Source of the DNA: Mermis nigrescens
Lineage: Eukaryota > Nematoda > Enoplea > Mermithida > Mermithidae
Reading direction: 5' to 3'
Assembly: GCA_036768485.1 (NCBI GenBank)
Contig: JAVLUZ010000157.1
Span: forward strand, 13,442,011 to 13,506,010
Length of the DNA stretch: 64,000 bases
Part shown: in pieces, positions 37,001-49,000 of the stretch
Layout of the letters: every line of letters starts with the position of its first letter
How positions within the stretch are numbered: position 1 is the first letter of the stretch
Notes under the pieces: model-generated
Seen by the model: the letters and a program-made list of their open reading frames with translations, nothing else
Told to the model about the DNA's origin: nothing
Database searches by the model: none
Translations under genes and position numbers: made by a program

Positions 37001-40000
37001 TTTAGATTTTAAAACTATTTATTTGAATTACTAAGCGCGTGATAGCTTGTCTTGTCCACAAAATACATTTTTAAGTGCATATACAAAGAGATGAGGAAAA
37101 AAATTACTTACAAATCCCAAAATAAAGTACATCATTAACATAAAACTTATTCGTTAATAAAAACTAACCAACGAAGTTTCATATATTATTAGCTTGCGAA
37201 CAATACAGGGTATAGATGAAGCTGTCCTAATAGTCTAAAATGTTTGTTTTTTTATCAAGAGACGTAGGTAATTCCTGTTTATTAATTGTTTCATTGATCA
37301 ATTTTCTTCATATTCCAATTAACGCTTAGGTAGCGAATTTTGACATCAGTCTCGCGTAAAAATTTTAGTACGAAATTCCTAAGATTGAAATTTTCAGACT
37401 AACAATGACTTGTTGGGGTGTAAAAAATGCATAAAAAAATTGTTCCAGAAGGTTTCTGTGCATGTAATCGATGTGTGTGTTTATCTTAAACTTCACTTAA
37501 TTGTTACTTAAACTCGCTCAGTGGTCATTAACTTCGTGCAAACGGATCAACTGAAAGAATAATTCAACACATATTTGTCTCTTTGAAGATTTATCTCGCC
37601 GAACACACTCCTTCATTTATCTAGAGTTTCTTGATGAAGTTTTTTCATCACTTTGTTCAGGGAGAAAGTGAGCATTAGTCACGATTTCTTCCGCTTCACG
37701 TCAGTTGCTTCGTTCGGAAAATAATACTGGCTTTTGAGCCATGCTTTGTTAATACGTCTATCCATTCAAACGCCATACGCTATTTTATTTTTCGTGCCTT
37801 TTTTACGAATCAGCCCAAGTGATATCCTTATTCTCCGAGAAGTTTATTGTAGAAATAGTTTTATTTTAAGATTGGTTTTTATATACCTAACATGTATAAT
37901 CTCTTCATAGTTCGTGTATACATATTCCAGCGCGTTCGTTGCTCAGAACAGTAGTCTTCTCGCATGTCTAAAACCTGTCTAAATTTGTCACTTTTGTTCA
38001 ACAAGCCTAGCAAAACGGACCTCGTTTGCAACGCTTCTGCGTCCAAAGAGGGGCGCCAAGTAGACCGAACAGTTATTTGTCTTTTGTCAAACAATGCACT
38101 AAATAACATGTGCGACATAATAATTACCTCCTCGAAAAAGATCTTGCTGAAGGCCTGTTGCGTGTATTTTAGGCACCACAATTTATCCTTCTACTTTTTG
38201 GCGCAAGCTTCTCACCGACTTGAAACATTTTTCTCAATTTTTCATCGCTTTGTCGCACTTGGTGATTCGCACTTGCGCGCAACATCAACTTATTTCCTGT
38301 TTTACATAATTGATTTGGTCTTCATGACAATACAACGCACTGTTGCAATTTAAAGAAGCCGAATAGAAACAAGTGAAGCATGAAAGTAACTATTAGTTGC
38401 GGAAACGCACACTCCCAACATTTCAAGAGGTTTTCGTTAGATTTGTAAAGGACGAATTCCTGGAGTCATTGTGAAATCGAGTTCTTAGCAGCCTGTTCAT
38501 AAAAATTCATACATATATGCACCTTCTAAATTATCCCATTGCGCAAGCATATTTTGCTACCCAGAGCATCTTGCAGTGTCGAAAGACGATATTGAATTTT
38601 AATATAGCCCTTTAACTTGCTAAAAAACCGAAAATTTAAAGACTTACACGCAGCCGATTGTTTCACGGGTCGTTTTTTGATTGTGACCCGCTTGACCCAC
38701 CGTTCCAATAGACCCACTTTTTCGTCCCGCTAGACCCACCGGAAGTCTCGCTAGACCAGCCACGTGCATAATGAAGTGTCCCGCTAGACCCACCGTTTTG
38801 CGACCGTCCCGCTAGACCCACTGTCTCGGATGACCCACCAGAGAAGAAAGTTATGTGCGCTTATGAGCAAAAACAGAAACGCTTGCAAAGTGTATCAATT
38901 CAAGTATATATGTTTAGTCAAATATATAAATAATTAATTAAAAATTAATTACATTTAATTCACCACCTAATCAATTAGATTTAATATACGATTTTTTGAA
39001 CAATACAAAAAGTTTCGTTATTATCAGCTTCACAGACTGACATAGCTGACTTCATGTAACGAGTTAAAACGAAATTAGCGCGACCGAAATTCATGGCTCC
39101 ATTCGAAATCAAAATTTCTATATAGTCTTTGAAGCAATGAAATAAACTGAGCACATGGACATTAGCCCTCCTTTGTCCTATTTTTAAAAAGAGATTCGGA
39201 TTTATTGACAATGACCTAATTGACATTTCCGATTTTTTAGTGAGAATTTGCATTATCCGTTCGATCCGATTATTGTTGAGCCGTCTTTGTGAAATGCCTA
39301 CATGCTTTTCATCATTTTCATATGTGCATATCTGTACTGTTATCGGAATGCAGTGTCAGCGCTTCAATCTGTGTGCCTACTTAGTATGCGGAAATTCTCT
39401 GATCGGAGGATACACAGAGTACAATACCATTACGATAAAAAGCAAAAATGCACTCTGAAATGTGTTTCACAAGAGTGTATTCCTTGGATTACCGGAAAAT
39501 TGCTCGCCAACAATTGCTCGCTCAGCAATTGCTCGCCCAACAATTGCTCGCTCAGCAATTGCTCGCCAAATGATTGCTCGACGAACAATTGCACGCCTAA
39601 CAATTGCTCGCCAATCACCAACAATTGCTAGCCGAACGATTACTTGCTGAGCAATTGCTCGCCAGTGAATTAATCACATGGGAACCGCTCCCTAAGCATT
39701 GTTGCTTCTCATTTATTTGAATCAGCAATTGTCATTTTGTATCGTGATGTTGCATACATTTGCGCTCATACATTTATCTATGTACAGATTGTTTCGTTTT
39801 TGGTAGGAAAGAGAGAAGAAGCAGTAGTTTCAGTCTGAAAGTATTCATTTTTAGTGTACTAAAATGATTTTTAATCCCTTTAATTATAATTTTCAGTTCA
39901 AATGCACTCAATAAAGTCGACAGAAGCTGGGCGAGCAATTGTTGGCGAGCAATTGTTGTCGAGCAATTGTTCGTCGAGCAATCATTTGACGAGCATTGTT

Positions 40001-43000
40001 GGCAAGCAATTTCTGGGCGAGCAATTGCTGGGCGAGCAATAGCTGGGCGAGCAATTGCTAGGCGAGCAATTGTTGGCGAGCAATTTTCCGCACACGTATT
40101 CCTTGACATGAAAAATAAAAATTTATCCTTAAAAATAATCGTCCATGGCTGGTTACTTACCATTGCCACCACACACATGCACGCACGCAAGCACATATCT
40201 TCTTTGCATGTTATAATTTGTAATGTGCACAATATCATGCAATAATAGACAAAATTTATTAATTTATGAATTAAATTTAATTGATTAGGTACTTAATTAA
40301 ATGCAATTATTTTTTAATTAATTATTTATATATTTGACTAAACATATATACTTGAATGGATAAACTTTGCAAGCGTTTCTGTTTTTGCTTATAAGCATAC
40401 ATAATTTTCTTCTCTGGTGGGTCTTCCGAGACAGTGGGTCTAGCGGGACGGTCGCAAAACGGTGGGTCTAGCGGGACATCTCATTATGCACGTGGTGGGT
40501 CTAGCGAGACTTCCGGTGGGTCTGGCGGGACGAAAAAGTGGGTCTAGTGGGACGGTGGGTCAAGCGGGACGGTGGGTCTAGCGAGACAGGACCGTTTTTT
40601 TAACCCAGGACCCTCAAACGCCCTTAAGCCTGATCTATACTCCCTGCGGCGAGCGATGCGGCGAGTAATTGCCGCAGCGGTCGCCGCAGAAATTCCGCGC
40701 CGAGCCAATCTATACTTCTTGCTGCGGCGCGGCAGCCTGCGAATTGTGCGGCGCGACCAGTCAATCTATACTTCACGCGGTCGGCGCGCCGCAATTAAAT
40801 TCGCTAAAGTTAAATTTTTTCGCCGCTTTTTCAATCTACACTTCTGCCGCGCGGCAAGGACCGGAATTTGCTATTTTTAGCTTTTTGCCGGATTTTTTCG
40901 CCGCGCCGCAGAAGTTAAAAAGCCGATTGCTCTCGCGAATGCAAATGAGTTGTCGGAGTCGACCCCTTATTCAAGCGTATGCAAATGAGGTGTCGACAAA
41001 CGCGCAAAGCGGCGATTGGCAGAAGTATGAACACATTGCACGATGCGGCGGTGGAAAGGCGCTGAGCGCCAACTTGGAACCACTTTTTTTGTCCACGCGA
41101 CGAGCTCGCCGCGTGAAGTATAGATGCATGACGCGGCGCGGCGAGCGGATTTTGCCGCAGAATATTCGCGCGGGTAAACTAATTTTTAGGCATACTGTGA
41201 CCGCAAAACCTCTTTGCGGCGCGGTTCGCGTGAAGTATAGATGAGGCTTTATGTGGTCGTCGACTACTTTCATAGACTTCAAATCAATTTATAATAAAAG
41301 CATGTTCTCTGAACTGTTGGGCTGTATTTAATTCTGTTTAAGTCGTGAAAACAAAATAGTAAGATGTATTGGGTGCTAACTGCTGATCCATTTTATTTGG
41401 TTTTGCTTATAATATGGAGATAAACTACTACAGAAAACTAGTCAAGCATGCTATTATTGTTAGTCACATTTGCTGTTAATTTTTGTTAATTTACATTAGA
41501 AAAACGGTACCTACACGCATTAATTTATTCATCAGAATTAATAGTAGGTCTGCTGTAAGTTCAACAATGAGGTTTTACTCGTAATGGGCATTTTTCAGCT
41601 TCCTGATTGAGAAATGAGTGCGTTTGTCACTGATCGAGCCTTCGCTTCGAATCTGTCAAGTTTGTCTCGAATTCAGTCAGTCGGGCTAATAATAGAGGAC
41701 AAGAGTGTTCTTTTGATATTACTATTCTACTTAACAATGTTTTTCACTCGGCAGTAGCACTCTGTTCTAATTCACTCGCACTTCGAAAACTAGTCTTCCT
41801 GGAGCGTAACCAATAGAGACTACTAGTAATAGCTAAGCATTTGCTGATTTGATAATAACACTGATGGCCATCAAAGCACATAAGCTGTGATTTGTTGTAC
41901 ACAAATAATTTTTTCAATGATTTTCAAGGAGAAAATATAAATCCGCTTCTGCATTCTTTGAGAAATAGGAAGCGCCAGACGTTAGAAGTTCTGTGATTGT
42001 TTGACTGGGTATTGTTCTCCATTGAACACTGAAGTCATTTAATAAAATTAAATGATTTGTCTTCTTCCACCTCAGACGATTTGAATATTGACTTCACTGT
42101 CTTTCGATTTCTACTGATAAGACAAGCAGAATTTTTTCAATCATTCCGTTAAGTATGAATGTAAATACATTGAATTTCCTCATATTCGAATGTCCATGCA
42201 GAAAAGGTCGATTTTTATTTTTTTTCGATTTAGCTTCAAGATGATAACGGTTCCGTTGATGATGAGGATTTACATGTAGAACTGACCAAATGTCAGAGAG
42301 AAATACGTTTGTTACGGAATCAACTTCGTGAAAAATCCGGCGGCAGCGCTTACAAGCAAAGCGAAACCAATTCTCATACTAATATGGCGGATTCGGAGAA
42401 TTGTTGCTTAAACGAGTTTTCCACGACCTATTTATCGAACGGTGGGATGCCCTTTAATGTGGCATACATTGGTATGAAATTTTTTCTGACTTAGAACATT
42501 AATTGTGTTACTAATACGCATCTTTATCTTCCAAATAGAACTAATAATTCGTAGAAGTAGTAAGTTATAATTTGATAGCGATTTCAATTTTTTTAAACCT
42601 CTAAGTTTCATATTTTGTACGATAATGGTACGATTAAGAGACGTATAAAGCGCTAATTTTCGCAAAATACAAAAAGTAAAAGAATCAACTTATGCGGCTC
42701 GGATAAAACAAAAAAGTATGAAAATTACACGTTGCAATAACCCCTGCCAATGTAAGGAAAACATTGTGCGAGAGTGCATGGGAATACTAAGAATTACGAA
42801 AAATCGAGGTTAAAAGAAATTCCAAAATTTTTAATGTATTCACTTATTTGTTTTTGCACTGAAAATCATGTGAGAATTCTACTGTACTAATTTGTTTCCG
42901 GATGTTGTTTTTATCTTATGCGTGTAATGACTTCAGACCATTTAACTCATGAGCAAAGATGCACTGCTGTCAGTGTCTGGCAACTTTGATTTGCAGTTCA

Positions 43001-46000
43001 TCTATTCAAGAATGTGAACACGTAGGTACATTAGTTAATGATTGCTTATTTATTTTCCATTGAGTAATGCAAGCTTTTGATTACGTCAGTAAAGAGGAGC
43101 CAGCTGCAAACTTAAAGCTATGTATATGTTACCTATTTTTGCTATCATATTTAAATTCGTATCAAATTTCTCACTAACTGGCACTTCCAGTCATTTAGCC
43201 TTTTATTTTTACAAATTTAATATGCTTCATACAATTTATGAAACAACATTCATTCGCAGTCGTAATGATTATGTCGAACCTTGTGCCGGAATGTAAATAA
43301 TCCTAAATGGCTTACCAATCTGATCTGTTCTAACGCAATTTTGATTTAGAGAAGTATCTCGTGCATGGTAAAGAGCTCGATTTAAATTAACGTCCATACT
43401 TTTCCTTCAAGCTTAGCATAGGAATTTTAGGCGTGATCTAAGCTGCCGGGAGAATCCGGCTACACCATTGCTTTGAAAAAGCACAGTTCTACGACGCCCT
43501 CTTCTAATCTTTGTCTGCCCGTTAGTTAGTGTTCCTGCTGCCCATACTTCTTTCTAATCCGATTTTAAGACATTTTTACTCCTGCAGCATTAGTTTCTTC
43601 AAAGAAAAACTTTTGAAAATAAAGAGAAAACGTGCGGGACTTCTTCGACGTTTTCATGCATAATTCATGTTTTTAATTTATTATAAGCGTTTTGCCTCGT
43701 GAAAGATGTATTTTTTATGACTACGTTTTAATGTTTTACTATATAAATCCATCCACATAACCTTTCCTTCTTCCATTAATTGAAAACGGCTAACATTAGC
43801 TATCGAACATCATTGATTTAACATCGACTTGCGGGTGTTTTTTTGCTAGTAGTTTTACCGTTAAAGAAGGTGAATCACTCGGCAGCATAAAACGATCCTT
43901 TTAAAGAAATATTCATTTTATGAATCAATCGAAGCGGAAAACTTGCGATAGATATACTGACCCTGGTTCGTTTACGACGTTAAATGCTTCGAAATAATGC
44001 TTCCGAAGGCAGGAAAAAGAAAGATAGGCCAATTTTGTTAAACTTTGGTTCTATTAGTTATAGCTTTAACTCATTTTTTGGTCAGGTGGGCATGTTTACA
44101 AGAGATGTTGCGAGAAGTGACATGTTAGATGCGAACTTTTGAATTAGTAATATCTTGTTAGCATATGCGTCATGTGAACAACACTTTATTATAAGAGATA
44201 TTTTGACACCTATATTATAATTCTTTGCATATTATATATTATTATGACATTTTGATATTTGGTCCGAACTTGTTCTTTATTATTGAAATGACAAAATTTC
44301 CAAATAAATGAAAATTATGGACTTTAGATGACAATATATCCCTAAAATTTATGTCTGAGTATCATGTTCGCAGTATCGAAAATTTATTGGCTAATGATTA
44401 TCTGAAACGGCATTTTATTAGCTAAATTCAGGTCCTCAATTATGGTGTCTCCAACACTGAATAACTTTCTTTTCTGCAATGATTTACACATCTTCCTTAA
44501 TGAAGGTTTTCCTACCCTAAATTAATTTACAAAAGCGACCATCGAGTTCTCTCATAATTACTTACGAATTGTCTAATCTCAGATTTTGCCTCGCAGATTC
44601 TTCAAATGATAGTGTTAATCACCAATCCGATGTCCATAACCAAAAAGTTGATTATCGGCTGCATAATGGATTACGCCTTTTTACCAAAGAAGCATCTTTA
44701 ATGGAAAGCAACCTCTCGGATCAGTCTCATAGCGATAACAATCATAACAGCACTGCATTCTTTTCTAACAACAACAAAGATAGATGCTTCCAGAGTTTCA
44801 ATGGTCATTACGCAAATCTGGATGCGCTCCGTGAAATTCGCGAAAATGCTGGTGAAACAATGTTGCAAGGACACGAAAATAACTATGCGAATTTGAACTT
44901 GACGGACTCGTTTTTGGAACAAAGCTACGAAGCAAAATATCGGAAAATGAAGTTGCTGATTGTTGATGTTCAAAATGAACTCAGGAACGCCAAAGAAACT
45001 TTGTTAAGTACATAGATTTAAATTTTTATCGATCGTCACAGTACTGTAATCTAGCAAAACTTTTACTCTTTTAGCTTAAATTGCCAAATTTTCATGGAAT
45101 TCGTAGCATGAATTTCGGTCGAATTTTCCATCTAAATTGACCTCTTCATGTTGAAATTTTTTTCAGATTATAGTTAGGTTTTGTCGCATTCTAAACTTAA
45201 GTATGACTTGCGGAGTATTTCTTCGTATTAAAGTAAGGTATTTACAGAAGATTGATTTCGCTTCGCTCGATATAGTGATATACCGATATCCTGCCTGATT
45301 CTTTCTACACAAAATATGCCGAAATTATCAGAATATATGATTTGTCATTAATATAATATTTTAAACTCTAGATAGCATTAATAATGTCCATTGAATTTAG
45401 ACGTTCTTTAAAATAAATTTTTTTGCATGATGTAGTATGCATGTTCTAGCTATTTTTCTTATTTATTATTTTCCGTTTCGAATGCTCGAAAGCTGGTTCC
45501 TTTTAAACGACCATGCGATGCATTCGATTTTAGGCTGATTTGTTTGAAATTGTGACTGAAATTCTAACCGCTATCTAGAATTTTCCGAGGTGCACTCACT
45601 TTCTTCGAACAATTTACTTTATTCCCACCATGATTTACGTAACATTTACTCGTTGCAATACTTTTTCGTGAACAACAAACGTACCTATATTTATTAAAAA
45701 TACAACTTGTAAATATAATTTAATCATTAATACCTAAAAGTGGAGTGACTTCATATTAATGTAGTGTCTACTAATAGTCTTCCTATAGTTTCAACTGGCT
45801 TAAATTTTGGACTTGGTTTGTTGTTGAAAATAATTTTAATGGAGTTAAATAAGATAGATTAAAATGCGTCAGACGATTGTTTTCTTTATAAATTATAATT
45901 TTTATTTTTTATTAGATTAAAATGCGTCAGACGACTGTTTTATTTATAAATTATATTTTTTATTTTTTATTACCTCATTGAGCGCTTTATTTAATTATCA

Positions 46001-49000
46001 ACAAACCGTGTCTCACTAAACGATTTACAGTTAAACAGAAATGCTTAGAAGCTTGTAATTTTACGCAGCAATAATTGTTGCTCTAAATTTAATGACTATT
46101 CCGCCAGAATTGAAAGATGACAAGAAGAAACTGAAAGCAGAAAAACAAGAACTGTTGAGTCAAATGAAGGAAGTATATAATACCCTGGAAAGCAAGGAGA
46201 CCGAATTGCGCGATTTAATCAGGCAATTTGAGCAGAAAATGCGCGACAGTGACAATGGAATACAACAGGTACCTACCTATTCTATTCAGAGTGGCGGATC
46301 TAGGATAAGGGGAGGGGCGGTATCCCAACTTTCCAAAAACAGTTAAAAATGGGTCCAAAAAAATTTCTTCTCACGTGCGAATAGCATTTTCGGCGTTTTA
46401 CAGTGTCTACTTTCACTTGAAATCACTTTTGAATCAGCATTTTTCGAAAAAATTTGAAATTTTCAGCAATTTTGTGCGAAAAAATCGTTAAATTTCTTTT
46501 AACTTTGCGAAAAGCGAAGCGCCGGAAAATCTGTGAAAGTTAGGCGGAAGGATGTTTAGAGGCTTGATTTACTGATCGATTTCCTGAATTTTGTTCGTAG
46601 CATTTGACGCTAAACGTCGAACATTTTGACAGTTATGCTTAAAAATAGAAGAAATCTATGCTGAAATAGCTGTTCTACTGTTGAGATCAATATGAAACCT
46701 ATTCCAAGGAGAAAATTGGCTTCCAGGTCGTCAAGAAAATAAATAAATGTCATTAATTAGTATTGTAATCGCTGACGGCCAAGAATCATGGCAAATCACA
46801 TATTTATTCTCAACCTCGCCAACCACTTTAACCAATAGGTGGGGGGGGGCGGCCGCTCCTCGCTCACAATACTCGTTCACGTGAAGTTTTGCAGCTTCTT
46901 GTTTACCGCCTAAACTGGCAATAAATAACTGAAAATGAATCGGAAAAATGGGTTTCCTGTGGACGTGAAATAAACTGAAATGATTATTTCAGGAAACTTT
47001 TCAAAGAGAAAAAATACTTCACAAAACATTCGTGCATTCAATACCGTAATAATAAAAAATATATTTATCTACTAATGAAGAATTATTGCAGTCGGTACTA
47101 CATTTTCAAAATTATCTTATGCACCTATTCATGTGCTGCTAAAAACTGCTTGCATAGCCGCCATGTTCAATCAAGTAAATTTTTGCAACGTGATTGATTG
47201 CTTAATGCTTTACGTTATTTTTTGAAAATAAGTTAATTACGTAAGTAGGTATCTCAAAATATGGAATGTTATCTTGGCATTTATGTAATAATTAACACAT
47301 TGGAGCATTGCTTTTGCAACTGTTCCAATCGCCGTCTATTTTTCTGTTCTAGCTGATACTAGAAAGAGAAAGACTAGAAAAGGACAAAAAAGATCTCGAA
47401 GAGAATGCGCGTAATAACGACGAACTCATCGAAATAACGAAAGCGAATTTGGGAAAGGAGCAAATGGAATCGAACAGATTGAAAGCTCAGCTTAAAGAGG
47501 TGAAGCCTAAGAACGAGATCGAAGACGAAATAATAAAATACCGATAAACTAAAAAAATTCAGCGTCATGCAAGTTGAAATATGCAACATTTTAAGCATTG
47601 ATTCATAGTCGTAAATATCGTGAAGATAAAGCCTATATATTTGAGAAGTTGACGCTTTTTTTGCGCATGAAACTATGATATTAAATGCAGAATTTTTAGG
47701 ATAGTCCGATCTGAGCTCGAAACTCTACTCGTTTCTCGTCTAAGTCTTCACAAATAAAAAATAGTGTGAATCTTATTTTTATGATTGATTGTATATGAAC
47801 AAAGAATTCTGGCATTAGGGCCGAGCTTTGGGTTATAGTGGCTCTGGGCGAAACAGCTTTTAGCGGCCTCCAAAATTCACAATCTTGTACATAGCGACCA
47901 TGCATTTTATGTACAGCGTGAGAATTCTGAGTAGTCAGCTCCAACAAATTTTTAAAAACGCATTTGCAGACTAAAACTCTTCGGGTACATATTAAAAACA
48001 TCATTTTTCGACATTTCTGATAATGCTTTTTTTCAACATATTCGATGAAACTGCACAAAATGTATTCAAAGATGACTAGCGTCGGAAAAACTTTGTACCA
48101 AAAAACCGCTAAAGGCGCTCAAAACAGCATGCTTTGTTAGCTTATTTGAAAAATTGAAGTTTTAAGGGGTCAGTTAGCATTTTATTGGGGTCAGTGCAGT
48201 AGAATTCTGTGGGGTGTCTATCCCCCATGAAAGTATTCATATGACCGTGACCTACTTTGATAGATGTACTTAATATAAATTTTCAACCATAAAGGATCTA
48301 AATTTTCTGTAATTTTCCGCGGAAAAATGCATTGAAACTAGAGATTGTTAAAATTTATACATTTTTTCTCTATAAATTGTGCAAAAATGACTTAAAACAT
48401 TTTGTGCGAGTCTCAACATCTTCCTTCTGTGCAAAATAATATGCGTCTTACATTAAATTATCAGGTACGCACTGCTAAATATCAAACTTAATTAATTCAG
48501 CAAGAGAAGACATGAAATTTTCTAGATATTAAACAAATGCTAGACCTAAACCACGGGCCAGCTTCTTTATGACTGTGAATTTTCAGAAAAAAATTAGAAA
48601 TTTTACGAAAGTTTTCAAAAAATTCAAGAAATTGCTGGAAAATCAGAATATTGGACAGGATGCAATCTGAATAATTATGAATGTGTACGGGTGTTATCAT
48701 AAGCAGGTCATAAATCTTATTTGCCTACTTATTTCGTACATTAATCCGTGAGTTTTCAAGTATCCATCACGAGGTTATACGTACTTTACACGTATTTCAA
48801 AAATAGTTACTTCTGATTGCCAGATTTTAGCTTGCTTAACATCAAAAGTTCTGATAAACCTAAAATCTGGGTCAAACGTGATTTTAGAATTAAATTTTTT
48901 CATGATTTATAATATTTCAAATTAATGAAGATTTTTCCGCGCGACTGCCTCGTCACATCACCTAACCGTGGCTATGTCTGGCATTGGTCCATTAGAAATT

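Larger units (their letters stand above)
34022..42233 (+). other. Kazrin intron of 8.2 kb carrying foldback repeats
   Basis: GT-AG intron. It contains C-rich fragments (34400-34620), a CAGGGGCAG element (34698), minisatellite foldbacks (35.0-36.2 and 38.7-40.6 kb), family A/D fragments (36290-36610) and a GC-rich inverted-repeat element (40.6-41.25 kb). Overlapping frames on both strands at 37879-38353 are unexplained. Confidence 0.7.

Noticed and set aside
39430..39650. CRISPR-like look of the CAATTGCTCGCC array
   Set aside because: Units are directly adjacent without unique spacers, the array is mirrored at 39.93-40.09 kb, and the DNA is animal nuclear.
40669..41244. 191-residue Arg/Ala-rich frame
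   Set aside because: It falls within a GC-rich inverted-repeat element, and frames are open on both strands because stop codons are rare at that composition.
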